Positions 26,732 through 36,072 of a stretch of DNA of 62,953 nt are shown here, piece by piece (the first letter of the stretch is position 1; every line of letters begins with the position of its first letter). Source of the stretch: Pseudomonas fluorescens (GTDB taxonomy: Bacteria > Pseudomonadota > Gammaproteobacteria > Pseudomonadales > Pseudomonadaceae). The DNA lies in the NCBI RefSeq assembly GCF_018614775.1, contig NZ_JAGGOF010000007.1:15251-78203 (forward strand). The letters are read 5' to 3'. Both the position numbers and the translations under genes were made by a program. The notes under the pieces are model-generated. The model ran no database searches. It was not told where the DNA came from and saw nothing but the letters and a program-made list of their open reading frames with translations.

Positions 26732-27688
26732 ATGAAAGTTCTATTTCTGGTGCAGAAGGAACAACGGGCCATTCTGGACCGACTCTACGAAGGCGTGGCC
26801 GCTCATTGCGAGTGCGATTTGCGCTGGCTCGATAGCCAGGAACAACGCAACCTGCGGGGATATTTCCGACGCCACGTGGACGTATCGCGTTATGACCGGA
26901 TCATATTTTTCCTGCGCTTCAAGCAGGAAATCCGCCAGGTTGGCTTCATTCGCACGATCCCCAACCTGGTGATCCTCGAACACGATGCCTATCAGAACTA
27001 CATCCCCTGCAAATACACCGGCAAATTCAGCGCGCATTACCGGCGCCTGCCTTGGGCGCGCGTGATCAGTTCCGGCTTCATGGTGACCGAGCGCCTGCGC
27101 GGCGAAGGTTTCGATGCGGTGTTCGTGCCCAAGGGGTACGATCAGGCGCTATTGCAGGATCAGGGGCGCGAGCGGGATATCGAGCTGGCCTTCGTCGGCA
27201 GCACCAACAGCGTCGCTTACAGCGGCCGCAAGGCGTTGCTCGATGAGCTGGGGCGCGTAGAGCCGTTGGTCGTGACACGGACCAAGTCCGGTGAAGAGTA
27301 CTGCGAGACCCTCAATCGCATCCGCTTTTTTGTCAGTGCCGATGTCGGTATGGGCGAATTCATGATCAAGAACTTCGAAGCCATGGCCTGTGGTTGTGTC
27401 TTGCTGGCGTTCGATCAAGGCGTTGACGAAGCGCGGGCGTTGGGGCTGCAGGACATGCACAACGTGGTGTTGTACCGGGACATCCCGCAACTTCAGGAAA
27501 AACTTTCCCGGCTGCGCGCAGACCCCGACTTGGCGCACAGTGTTGCGCGCAACGGCCAAGCGCTGGCACTGGCGCAGTTCAGCTTTGCACGTATCGGGCA
27601 GAAGATTGTCGAAGCACTGGAGCCCACCCTGCGACCTTGCGCACCGCTGAGCCTGCTGGAAAAATTGCGCCTGAGGCTGGGCGTTTGA
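26732..27688 (+). CDS. ssg: glycosyltransferase, cell-surface polysaccharide (Ssg type)
   Basis: Predicted glycosyltransferase of 318 residues, matching PA5001, whose homologues (Ssg) affect LPS, motility and phage resistance. It begins MKVLFLVQKEQRAILDRLY. It contains a C-terminal GT4/GT-B-like donor segment FMIKNFEAMACGCVLLAFD, typical of CgeB-like transferases. An ATG preceded by AAGGAAG supports the start. It is separated from dnpA by 83 bases and from the next gene by 240, so it may have its own promoter. Confidence 0.85.
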   Translation: MKVLFLVQKEQRAILDRLYEGVAAHCECDLRWLDSQEQRNLRGYFRRHVDVSRYDRIIFFLRFKQEIRQVGFIRTIPNLVILEHDAYQNYIPCKYTGKFSAHYRRLPWARVISSGFMVTERLRGEGFDAVFVPKGYDQALLQDQGRERDIELAFVGSTNSVAYSGRKALLDELGRVEPLVVTRTKSGEEYCETLNRIRFFVSADVGMGEFMIKNFEAMACGCVLLAFDQGVDEARALGLQDMHNVVLYRDIPQLQEKLSRLRADPDLAHSVARNGQALALAQFSFARIGQKIVEALEPTLRPCAPLSLLEKLRLRLGV

Positions 27689-27928
27689 CAGGAACTGTGC
27701 AGCAGTTGAACTTGACGGCGGTCATGCCGGAAGGGGATGCTGTTTCGTACACCGGATTCGGGGTTCACATGGAGTGCCCGCAGAGCGTTAACGCAAGGCA
27801 CGCCGCCGGCGTCGCGAGCAAGTCAGTCTGTCCCGATTCCCTTGCTCGGAGTCTGTATTGGCTGGCTTATCGATGACTGAATGCCGCGACGCTCGGATCC
27901 CGGTCCGCGATAAAAGGTTTCCTGCTTG

Positions 27929-29035
27929 ATGAGCATTATCAATGTCATGTGGGCGGGCGGTGCACCGTTTGCCTCGATACACAAAGTTCATCATCAGATT
28001 CTCTCGCGGATGGAGCCGGCGATGCCCGTCAAGACTTGGCTCTTGCAGGGCTCGGCGGCTGCCTGCCAGGTCGATGTAGGGCCTGCGCGTGAGTGGAATC
28101 TGACGTCCGCGCGGCTCAAGGGTCGCCATATCTGGCGCCTGTTCAAACCCTTGATGCACAAACGCTTCCGTCAGGCGCTGCTCGACAGCGATGCCCAGGT
28201 GGTGTTGCTCGACGGTGTTGGCGTGGCCCGGGCCTTGTTACCGGTTCTCAAGGGTATGCCGCGGATCCGTGTGGTGGTGATCTTCCACGGTGCGACACGT
28301 CTCCACGCTGCAGTCCGTGCGCTGCTGCGGGGGTTTCCTGCTTCACGCCTGACCCTGGCTGCGGTGTCCGAGACCCTGGCAATGACGCTTCAGGATGAGT
28401 TGGACATCCCGGTGACTGCACTACGTAGCGCCTTCGACCCAGCGACCTTCCAATCTGCGCTCCTGTCTCGTGAAGAGGCGCGCGCCCGGCTGGGGTTGTC
28501 GTGCGCTGGGGAACGGGTCTTCGGTGCCGTAGGGCGGTTGGTGAAAAACAAGGGGTTTGCCAGTTTGCTCGAGGCATTTGGCCGGGCGGCCGTCGGCCAC
28601 CCTGACTGGCGCCTGGTGATTGTTGGCGAGGGGCCGAGACGCGAAACCCTACAGCGGCGGATTGCCCAGCCAGATCTGGCTGGCAAGGTGTTGCTCACCG
28701 GACATCTGGAGGATGTCGCCAGGCTCTACAGAGCGTTTGACTGGGTTCTGATCCCGTCCCTGGACGAAGGCCTCGGGCTGACTCTCCAGGAAGCGGTACT
28801 GGCTGGAACGCCGGTATTGGCAAGCGAGCTCTCGGTCTTTCGTGAGCAATTGGGCGACACCGGCTGGTACGCGCCGATAAATGATGAAGGGGGCTGGAGC
28901 GAAGCGATCACGCGGGCTGCGCAGGTCCGGGTCGACACGGTCGCTGCAGCCCAATACCAGGCGCTGGCGCCTGATGAAGCCTGGCTGAGTTTCAGCCAGG
29001 CTGCTCGGCAATTGATTTCAGGCAGCCATCAATAG
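27929..29035 (+). CDS. wapR: LPS core glycosyltransferase, GT4 family (WapR type rhamnosyltransferase)
   Basis: Predicted outer-core glycosyltransferase of 368 residues. In P. aeruginosa WapR (PA5000) adds the alpha-1,3-rhamnose that receives O antigen. The GT-B signatures are FGAVGRLVKNKGF and the donor site PSLDEGLGLTLQEAVLAGT. The ATG at 27929 is taken, although a TTG directly before it is in frame. The last 18 bases overlap the end of a gene on the other strand. The sugar specificity cannot be confirmed from sequence. Confidence 0.82.
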   Translation: MSIINVMWAGGAPFASIHKVHHQILSRMEPAMPVKTWLLQGSAAACQVDVGPAREWNLTSARLKGRHIWRLFKPLMHKRFRQALLDSDAQVVLLDGVGVARALLPVLKGMPRIRVVVIFHGATRLHAAVRALLRGFPASRLTLAAVSETLAMTLQDELDIPVTALRSAFDPATFQSALLSREEARARLGLSCAGERVFGAVGRLVKNKGFASLLEAFGRAAVGHPDWRLVIVGEGPRRETLQRRIAQPDLAGKVLLTGHLEDVARLYRAFDWVLIPSLDEGLGLTLQEAVLAGTPVLASELSVFREQLGDTGWYAPINDEGGWSEAITRAAQVRVDTVAAAQYQALAPDEAWLSFSQAARQLISGSHQ

Positions 29036-29626
29036 GGCATTTTCCAATGCCTGCATTGGAAAGCTCCCGTTCAGGTTCTCCCGGGCAATATACCGCGCGA
29101 AATGCTGCACGTTGCGACGGGCCAGGTAGCGTGGCAGTGGCGAGCGCAAGAAGCGCATGTCCGCCACATCGATCAACCCTAATTGGTTTTCGGGTGTAAC
29201 GACGATGTTACCCAGATGCAGCGAGCGGAAATAGATACCGCTGGCATGCAGCCTGCGGATCAGTTCGACTAGCGCCGGGAGGGTCTGCTGCCAACTGAAG
29301 TTTTCCTGGGTCGATAGTTGCCGCAGGGTTTTGCCCGGCAGGGGCCGGTAAAGTACGGCAGTCATACCTGGTTTTGGCAGGGTGTAGGATGCCAGCACCT
29401 GGAGGGTCGGCACACCGAGTTTCTGCAGGCGGATCGCATTGGCGATGAATCGCGATGAATACGGCCGTAAAAGAGCCGAAGAAAAAAGCCGCTTGCGACG
29501 GAACAATTTGAGAATATTCCCATCCTGCAGCAGATAGACTTTTGGGCCGTAGCTGTCGGCCTCCAGAATGCTGGCGCCTTCAATCATTTGATTCAAAGCG
29601 GCTTGGGGAAGCCGTGAGGATTGCAT
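29018..29626 (-). CDS. kinase-fold LPS cluster protein lacking the catalytic Asp (PA4998 type)
   Basis: Protein of 202 residues related to InaA/LPS kinases. The lobe and loop spacing is kinase-like: GIYFRSLHLGNIVV, with Asn140 kept, is followed by LGLIDVADM with Asp153. However, Ser135 replaces the catalytic aspartate and Phe replaces the preceding His, so phosphotransfer is doubtful. It is transcribed against the LPS genes and divergent from waaL across 107 bases. It overlaps the wapR end by 18 bases. The role is unknown; a regulatory or scaffold role for core phosphorylation or ligation is one possibility. Confidence 0.8.
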   Translation of the reverse strand: MQSSRLPQAALNQMIEGASILEADSYGPKVYLLQDGNILKLFRRKRLFSSALLRPYSSRFIANAIRLQKLGVPTLQVLASYTLPKPGMTAVLYRPLPGKTLRQLSTQENFSWQQTLPALVELIRRLHASGIYFRSLHLGNIVVTPENQLGLIDVADMRFLRSPLPRYLARRNVQHFARYIARENLNGSFPMQALENALLMAA

Positions 29627-29733
29627 GGTAGGGAAACCTTGTTGAAAGAACCGGTGCCGTGGCGGGCCATGATGCCCAAAAGTTCATGTTTTAACCATGC
29701 CGCTTTGGCTGGCAGACCGTTTAGGAGCAATAG

Positions 29734-30906
29734 ATGCAGACAACACGTTGGGCGCAGGGATGGATGGCCCTTGGCATGTTATGGTTTTTGCTGGCGATAG
29801 CCCTGGCACCCTCCAACAAAGTCTATCAACAGGGGCTGGTTGCATTTGTCTGGTTGCCTGCAATGATTTTCGCCTGGCCAGCCCGGCATCGATTTGTCGA
29901 ACTGTGGCGTGCACAGCGCTTGATTTGCGCGGCATTGCTGGCGTTGATGGCCTGGATGTTGATCAGCCTGCTCTGGGCCGAGTCTGCGGAGTTGGCTCGT
30001 GAAGTCAAGCGGCTGCTCTATATCTTGGTGTTTCTGTTGTTTTTCCCGATTTTTGCCGACGGCAAGCCCGAGCGGATGGTTCGCTTCATGCAATGGGGAG
30101 GGCTGGGGCTTGCGCTCACTTCCCTGATGGCCATCGTCCAGTTCTACGGCCTCAAGCACAATCCATGGGATGCACGCCTGGAAGGGTTGGGAGAGTTGTC
30201 CCATCCCATTCTCGGCGCATACGTTATCGGCTTGGCCGCCATCTGGATGCTGCACTGGGTGCCGCGTCATGTCGGGCTGCAGGTGCTTTGGGCCGTGGCC
30301 GTGGCACTGTTGGGAGTGTTTGTGGTGATGAGCCAGAGTCGCGGTGCGGCGCTGGCCTTATTGCTCAGTATCCTGGCCATGCCGATTTACTGCCGCGCCC
30401 GGCGAGCTCGGGTCATCGCCGCTACGGCCCTGGTACTGGCGATGCTAGTCTTCTGGCTCCTCGAACCCTTGGTGATGGCCCGCGGCTCGTCCTATCGGCC
30501 CGAGATTTTCATATCCAGCCTGCACATGATCGCTGAGCATCCATGGGGGGGGCTCGGGGTGGGGAGTGACTACCGGGTGCCTGCCCAGGGACTCGTTTTC
30601 GATCATGCCCATAACCTGTTCAGCCATGTCGCCATTCAACTCGGGCTGCCAGGCCTGCTGCTGTGGTGCATCGTCTGGTTCGCCGTGCTGCGCGAAGCCT
30701 GGCGGGTCCGGGAAAGCTTGTTGGGCCAGGGCGTGCTGGGTATGTGGGTGTTTTCGTTCCTGGCGATGCAGTTCGACGCCGCGAGCCTGACCGGTACGCC
30801 ACGCGCCGAATGGTTCATCAGTTGGTTACCCATTGGCCTGGCCAGCGTTTTGACCTGGTCGCGGGCCAAGTCCGGTGGCTGTGATAAAATTCCGCGTTCT
30901 TCCTAA
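29734..30906 (+). CDS. waaL: O-antigen ligase WaaL
   Basis: Inner-membrane ligase that transfers undecaprenyl-linked O antigen onto lipid A-core in the periplasm. The 390 residues are mostly transmembrane (about ten or more hydrophobic segments). The motif SQSRGAALA provides the conserved arginine region. A large periplasmic loop ends in HNLFSHVAIQLGLPGLLL, whose His is the conserved WaaL/Wzy ligase residue. AGGAG at 29723-29727 supports the start. Its place between the PA4998-type gene and msbA matches PA4999. An active WaaL implies an O-antigen locus elsewhere. Confidence 0.9.
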   Translation: MQTTRWAQGWMALGMLWFLLAIALAPSNKVYQQGLVAFVWLPAMIFAWPARHRFVELWRAQRLICAALLALMAWMLISLLWAESAELAREVKRLLYILVFLLFFPIFADGKPERMVRFMQWGGLGLALTSLMAIVQFYGLKHNPWDARLEGLGELSHPILGAYVIGLAAIWMLHWVPRHVGLQVLWAVAVALLGVFVVMSQSRGAALALLLSILAMPIYCRARRARVIAATALVLAMLVFWLLEPLVMARGSSYRPEIFISSLHMIAEHPWGGLGVGSDYRVPAQGLVFDHAHNLFSHVAIQLGLPGLLLWCIVWFAVLREAWRVRESLLGQGVLGMWVFSFLAMQFDAASLTGTPRAEWFISWLPIGLASVLTWSRAKSGGCDKIPRSS

Positions 30907-30921
30907 CCAGTGAGCCCGACG

Positions 30922-32727
30922 ATGAGTGACGCACCGCCCCATGCGGAACAGGATTCCAGCCTGAAGATCTATTTTCGGTTGCTGGGATACGTCAAACCCT
31001 ACGCGGGCATTTTCCTGCTGAGTATCGTGGGTTTCGTGATATTTGCCTCCACCCAGCCCATGCTGGCGGGGATTCTCAAATATTTCGTCGACGGCTTGAG
31101 CAACCCCGATGCGGTGCTCTTTCCGACCGTGCCGTACCTCAAGGACTTGAGGTTGCTGATGGCAGTGCCGCTGCTGATCATTCTGATCGCAGCCTGGCAG
31201 GGCCTGGGCTCGTTCCTGGGCAACTACTACCTGGCCAGGGTTTCCTTGGGGCTGGTTCACGACCTGCGGATCGAGTTGTTCAACAAGTTGCTGGTGCTGC
31301 CTAACCGTTATTTCGATACCCACAACTCCGGGCACCTGATTTCGCGCATCACGTTCAACGTGACGATGGTCACCGGTGCCGCCACCGATGCCATTAAAGT
31401 GGTGATCCGCGAAGGCCTCACCGTTGTATTCCTCTTCGCCTACCTGGTATGGATGAACTGGAAGTTAACGCTGGTGATGCTGGCAATCCTGCCGCTGATC
31501 GCGGTCATGGTCAGTAGCACCAGCAAGAAATTTCGCAAGCAAAGCAAAAAGATCCAAGTGGCCATGGGTGACGTGACTCACGTGGCTTCCGAGACTATCC
31601 AGGGCTACCGCGTGGTGCGCAGCTTTGGCGGCGAAGCTTACGAGCAGGAGCGCTTCGCCCGCGCCAGCCAGGGCAATACCGATAAACAGTTGCGCATGAC
31701 TCGCACCGGCGCGGTCTACACGCCGATGTTGCAACTGGTGATCTATACCGCCATGGCCGCCCTGATGTTCCTGGTGCTGTTTCTGCGCGGCGACGCGACG
31801 GCGGGTGACCTGGTGGCATACATCACGGCCGCAGGCTTGCTGCCCAAGCCGATTCGCCAGCTCTCGGAAGTCAGCTCGACTATCCAGAAAGGTGTAGCCG
31901 GCGCCGAAAGCATCTTCGAGCAACTGGATGTCGAGCAGGAAGTCGACACCGGCACGGTCGAGCAGGAGCGTGTCAGCGGTCGCCTGGATGTGCGTAACCT
32001 GAGCTTCACCTACCCGGGAGCCGATCGCGAGGTGCTCAAGGACATCAGCTTCACGGCGGCGCCCGGGCAGATGATTGCGCTGGTAGGCAGGTCGGGCAGC
32101 GGCAAGTCGACCCTGGCAAGCCTTATTCCGCGCTTCTATCACCATGAGGTCGGCCAGATCCTGCTCGACGACGTGGAAATCGAAGACTATCGCTTGCGCA
32201 ACCTGCGCCGCCATGTCGCCCAGGTGACTCAGCACGTCACGTTGTTCAATGACACGGTAGCCAACAACATCGCCTACGGTGACCTGGCTGGTGCGCCACG
32301 GGCAGACATCGAAAAGGCGGCCCGGGATGCCTACGCCATGGACTTCATTGCCCAATTGCCGAACGGCCTGGACACGGAAGTGGGTGAGAACGGCGTGCTG
32401 CTGTCCGGTGGCCAGCGCCAGCGCCTGGCGATCGCGCGGGCACTGTTGAAGAACGCTCCACTGCTGATCCTCGACGAGGCAACCTCTGCGCTGGACACCG
32501 AGTCTGAGCGGCACATCCAGGCCGCGTTGGACCAGGTCATGAAGGGCCGTACAACCCTGGTCATTGCCCACCGGCTGTCGACCATCGAAAAAGCCGACAT
32601 GATCCTGGTAATGGATCAGGGCCGTATCGTCGAACGGGGCACCCACGGCGAACTCCTGGCGCAGAACGGTTACTACGCGCGACTTCACGCCATGGGCCTG
32701 GACGCCCCCGCCCATAATATTGCCTGA
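30922..32727 (+). CDS. msbA: lipid A-core flippase MsbA (ABC exporter)
   Basis: Homodimeric ABC exporter that flips lipid A-core across the inner membrane. The 601-residue half-transporter has six transmembrane segments (about 20-320) and a nucleotide-binding domain. That domain carries Walker A GRSGSGKST, signature LSGGQRQR, Walker B LLILDEATSALD and the H-loop in IAHRLST. The ATG at 30922 is preferred over a GTG four codons earlier because the mature family begins MSD and continues SLKIYFRLLGYVKPY. It lies just after waaL. Confidence 0.95.
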   Translation: MSDAPPHAEQDSSLKIYFRLLGYVKPYAGIFLLSIVGFVIFASTQPMLAGILKYFVDGLSNPDAVLFPTVPYLKDLRLLMAVPLLIILIAAWQGLGSFLGNYYLARVSLGLVHDLRIELFNKLLVLPNRYFDTHNSGHLISRITFNVTMVTGAATDAIKVVIREGLTVVFLFAYLVWMNWKLTLVMLAILPLIAVMVSSTSKKFRKQSKKIQVAMGDVTHVASETIQGYRVVRSFGGEAYEQERFARASQGNTDKQLRMTRTGAVYTPMLQLVIYTAMAALMFLVLFLRGDATAGDLVAYITAAGLLPKPIRQLSEVSSTIQKGVAGAESIFEQLDVEQEVDTGTVEQERVSGRLDVRNLSFTYPGADREVLKDISFTAAPGQMIALVGRSGSGKSTLASLIPRFYHHEVGQILLDDVEIEDYRLRNLRRHVAQVTQHVTLFNDTVANNIAYGDLAGAPRADIEKAARDAYAMDFIAQLPNGLDTEVGENGVLLSGGQRQRLAIARALLKNAPLLILDEATSALDTESERHIQAALDQVMKGRTTLVIAHRLSTIEKADMILVMDQGRIVERGTHGELLAQNGYYARLHAMGLDAPAHNIA

Positions 32728-32850
32728 CCTCAGGGCCCGCTTCCGCAGGGAATGGCAACGCGCTGCGTTGCCCTTAAGGGAACTATGCTCGGTGCGGGCC
32801 CGTCGCCCGGTGCGGCGGGTGTACCCACCGGACTACGGGAATGCTCGGTT

Positions 32851-33456
32851 ATGAATGAGACGTCAAAGGCATCGCAACAACAGGTGCAGATAGACCCTTG
32901 CACGCTGGCGCTGACGCCCGTGCATCGTGCAGCGCTCAAGGCCCAGCGCCCACGCTGCATCTGGCTGACCGGGCTGTCGGGGGCCGGCAAGTCGACCCTG
33001 GCCAATGCCTTGGAAGTGCAGCTCCACCAGCAAGGCCTGCATACGGCCTTGCTCGATGGCGACAACCTGCGCCAGGGGTTGTGCCGAGGCCTGGGCATGG
33101 ATGCCGAGTCGCGCACGGAAAATATCCGGCGCATTGGCGAGGTCGCGCGCTTGATGGTCGATGCGGGCCTGATCGTCATCGTTGCGGCCATCTCACCGTT
33201 TCGGGCTGACCGGGAGGCGGCCCGGCAACTGTTTCCCGAGGGGACCTTCGTGGAGGTCTACGTCAGCACACCTCTGGAAGTCTGTGCCCAGCGTGACCCC
33301 AAGGGGCTGTATCGCGAAGCGCGCGCCGGGCGGATCAAGAACTTCACCGGGCTCGACAGCCCTTACGAAGCGCCCCTGGCGCCGGCCTGCCAGATCGATA
33401 CCAGCGAGATTGAGCTGACCCAGGCCTGTGAGCTGATATTGGCATTGCTGCGTTAG
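32851..33456 (+). CDS. cysC: adenylylsulfate (APS) kinase, stand-alone
   Basis: Phosphorylates APS to PAPS. The 201-residue protein has the P-loop GLSGAGKST, the APS-binding LLDGDNLRQGL with the following RTENIRRIGEVA, and AAISPFRADREAAR with the serine of the second phosphate site. Pseudomonads usually also carry a CysNC fusion and reduce APS directly, so this separate kinase in an LPS cluster may supply PAPS for another use. The ATG at 32851 is chosen. The frame can be extended 99 bases upstream, but the extension has poor family resemblance and an internal GGGA site suits 32851. Confidence 0.9.
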   Translation: MNETSKASQQQVQIDPCTLALTPVHRAALKAQRPRCIWLTGLSGAGKSTLANALEVQLHQQGLHTALLDGDNLRQGLCRGLGMDAESRTENIRRIGEVARLMVDAGLIVIVAAISPFRADREAARQLFPEGTFVEVYVSTPLEVCAQRDPKGLYREARAGRIKNFTGLDSPYEAPLAPACQIDTSEIELTQACELILALLR

Positions 33457-33577
33457 GCACTGGCAATGCGGGCGCGAGCCTGTTTGCGAAAAAAACAGTG
33501 GCACACAGCCATGGGCAAGCCTTCGCCAACCCTGTGCTAATATCGCGCCCCTGTTCATTTTGTATGTGGGATGCTCC

Positions 33578-34999
33578 ATGAAGTTGTCCATGCCGCGATT
33601 CGATCAAGCCCCTGTATTGGTGGTCGGCGATGTCATGCTCGACCGCTACTGGCATGGCGGTACCTCACGGATTTCCCCGGAGGCCCCGGTACCGGTGGTC
33701 AAGGTCGAGAACATCGAGGATCGCCCAGGCGGTGCCGCCAACGTTGCCCTGAACATCGCCGCCCTCGGCGCGCCGGCCTCCCTGGTGGGGGTGACTGGCG
33801 ACGACGAGGCCGCCGACAGCCTGACCAACAGCCTCAAGGGCGCGGGCGTGCGGGCGATTTTTCAGCGTATCGCGCACCAACCGACCATCGTCAAGCTGCG
33901 GGTCATGAGCCGTCACCAGCAACTGCTGCGGATCGACTTCGAGGAACCATTTGCCACCGATCCCCTGGCCTTCGGCGGGGAAGTCGAAAACCTGCTTGAG
34001 GGGGTCAAGGTGCTGGTGTTGTCGGACTACGGCAAAGGTGCGTTGAAAAACCACCAGGCGCTGATCCAGGCAGCCCGTGCCCGTGGTATCCCGGTCCTGG
34101 CGGATCCCAAGGGCAAGGACTTTTCCATCTACCGTGGCGCCAGTCTGATCACACCGAACCTCAGCGAGTTCGAAACCATCGTCGGCGGCTGCGTCGATGA
34201 ACACGAGCTGGTGAGCAAAGGCGCCCAGTTGATGCAGGACCTCGATCTCGGCGCCTTGCTGGTGACCCGTGGCGAGCACGGCATGACCCTGCTGCGCCCC
34301 GATCACCCCGCGTTGCACCTGCCGGCCCGGGCCCGTGAAGTGTTCGACGTGACGGGCGCTGGCGACACCGTGATTTCCACCCTGGCCGCCGCCATTGCGG
34401 CTGGCGAGGAGTTGCCCCATGCGGTGGCTCTGGCGAACCTGGCGGCCGGCATCGTCGTCGGCAAGCTGGGTACCGCGGCTATCAGCGCCCCGGAACTGCG
34501 TCGCGCCATCCAGCGTGAGGAAGGTTCCGAGCGGGGTGTGCTGGGCCTGGAACAACTGCTGCTGGCTGTTGACGACGCCCGTGCCCACAACGAGCGGATC
34601 GTCTTCACCAACGGTTGCTTCGATATTCTTCACGCGGGCCACGTGACCTACCTCGAGCAGGCCAGGGCCCAGGGCGACCGCCTGATCGTGGCGGTCAATG
34701 ACGATGCTTCCGTGAGCCGTCTCAAAGGGCCGGGCCGTCCGATCAACAGCGTGGACCGGCGCATGGCGGTCCTGGCCGGCCTTGGCGCGGTGGACTGGGT
34801 GATCAGTTTCAGCGAAGGCACGCCGGAAAACCTGCTGCGCCAGGTCAAGCCGGATGTGCTGGTCAAGGGCGGTGACTATGGGATCGATCAGGTCGTGGGC
34901 GCGGACATCGTCACGGCCTACGGCGGCACCGTGAAGGTACTGGGGTTGGTAGAAAACAGTTCGACGACGGCCATTGTCGAGAAGATCCGCAATAACTGA
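33578..34999 (+). CDS. hldE: bifunctional heptose kinase/adenylyltransferase HldE
   Basis: Makes ADP-heptose for the LPS core by phosphorylating heptose-7-phosphate at C1 and then adenylylating it. The 473 residues hold an N-terminal PfkB-type kinase (VVGDVMLDRYWHG, RPGGAANVALN, DVTGAGDTVIS). The C-terminal cytidylyltransferase-like domain has FTNGCFDILHAGHVTYL with the HxGH motif. The ATG at 33578 starts the conserved MKLSMPRFDQAPVLVVGD, and GGGA lies about 8-10 bases upstream. It supplies WaaC and WaaF, encoded 18 kb away in the same cluster. Confidence 0.96.
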   Translation: MKLSMPRFDQAPVLVVGDVMLDRYWHGGTSRISPEAPVPVVKVENIEDRPGGAANVALNIAALGAPASLVGVTGDDEAADSLTNSLKGAGVRAIFQRIAHQPTIVKLRVMSRHQQLLRIDFEEPFATDPLAFGGEVENLLEGVKVLVLSDYGKGALKNHQALIQAARARGIPVLADPKGKDFSIYRGASLITPNLSEFETIVGGCVDEHELVSKGAQLMQDLDLGALLVTRGEHGMTLLRPDHPALHLPARAREVFDVTGAGDTVISTLAAAIAAGEELPHAVALANLAAGIVVGKLGTAAISAPELRRAIQREEGSERGVLGLEQLLLAVDDARAHNERIVFTNGCFDILHAGHVTYLEQARAQGDRLIVAVNDDASVSRLKGPGRPINSVDRRMAVLAGLGAVDWVISFSEGTPENLLRQVKPDVLVKGGDYGIDQVVGADIVTAYGGTVKVLGLVENSSTTAIVEKIRNN

Positions 35000-35073
35000 G
35001 GTGTGCTTCGCAGGTGTAAACCGTGGGAGCAAGCCTTGCGTCTCACGGGGTTTCTCGCAACAGACCGATTGTT

Positions 35074-36039
35074 CTAACGGGCAGCCTTGCGCGGCACGAT
35101 CTTCTTGAGCAGTTGTCGGGCTTTTCCCTTCAATCGGGTCAGCCCCGATTCCTTGCCCGGTGGTGCCAACCCTTGCTGGCGGAGCCAATCCTTCCAGCGA
35201 ATCCGCTCGTCACGCACCAGCCAGCCGTCCTGTTTGGCGAAGCTCTCTGCGAGGTACAACCCACGCGTGCTGGCCGGGTACAGTTGATCTTTCTTCAATG
35301 TATACAGCTCGGGCAAGGGCTGCCCGTCCTGCAATGGCATCAGGTACAGATCCGGCCGCTTGCGGTCCAGGCGTGCCACCAACTGGTCTCCCTCCAGACG
35401 TTCATCCACATGAAACAAGCTCAGTGACTTGGCTTCCTTGGGCACTTCCAGGCGCAAATCGTAAATCAACTGCAACGATGCCGTCGGCAGGTGCACGTAC
35501 GCCCGTGGCCGTTCGATCAGTTGCAGGTTGCCAGTGCGCACCGGCCTCGCGGAGCCCGACAGAGGCGTCAGGCGGAACGGCAGGGCTTCACGATAATGCA
35601 AGGCGCTGGCATAGGGGGCTGGCAGCCAGGTGTCGTTGAAGCGCCCGCCGAGCCAGCCTTCGGGCGTTTCCAGCAGGCATTCCTCGGCGATTTCACTGAT
35701 GGCGGTGAGCAGTGGCAGATTCAGTTCATGGGCCGGGACGTAACCGGAAATCAACTTGAGCACCACATCGCCGCGGTCCTGCCGACGCTGGCGCACCAGC
35801 ACCCAATAATCGCGATTCTGCCAATGCACGGTCAGGCGCACCGAGACGCCCAGGTTGGCCAGCTCCAGGGAAAAGCGCTCGGCGTCAGCCACGGTGACGG
35901 GGCGACGACGCTGCAAGGTCTGGGCGAAATTCAACGGCATCCCGACGCTCTGGTAAACCAGGCCTTCAGGGGTCGCTTCGACAAGCAGGGGCAGGGTCTT
36001 GAAGTTGCTGGGGTTCTTGCGGATAAGCGTACGCGGCAT
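35074..36039 (-). CDS. conserved Pseudomonas protein of unknown function (PA4993 type)
   Basis: I do not recognise a functional domain in this 321-residue protein. It is soluble with no signal peptide. The N-terminal MPRTLIRKNPSNFKTLPLLVEA is followed by a mixed alpha/beta body, and the C terminus is very basic (KGKARQLLKKIVPRKAAR), which could bind nucleic acid or membrane phosphates. It lies between hldE (convergent) and an aldo/keto reductase on the same strand 33 bases away, as PA4993 does in P. aeruginosa. It may be the last gene of a four-gene minus-strand group. Confidence 0.75.
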   Translation of the reverse strand: MPRTLIRKNPSNFKTLPLLVEATPEGLVYQSVGMPLNFAQTLQRRRPVTVADAERFSLELANLGVSVRLTVHWQNRDYWVLVRQRRQDRGDVVLKLISGYVPAHELNLPLLTAISEIAEECLLETPEGWLGGRFNDTWLPAPYASALHYREALPFRLTPLSGSARPVRTGNLQLIERPRAYVHLPTASLQLIYDLRLEVPKEAKSLSLFHVDERLEGDQLVARLDRKRPDLYLMPLQDGQPLPELYTLKKDQLYPASTRGLYLAESFAKQDGWLVRDERIRWKDWLRQQGLAPPGKESGLTRLKGKARQLLKKIVPRKAAR

Positions 36040-36072
36040 GTCGGCTCCTTCTTCATGCCGCGTCAGGCGGCG

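Noticed and set aside
27637..27876. A 79-codon frame between ssg and wapR
   Set aside because: It overlaps the ssg end, has no ribosome-binding site and no resemblance to any family I know; the 240-bp gap is more likely promoter and leader.
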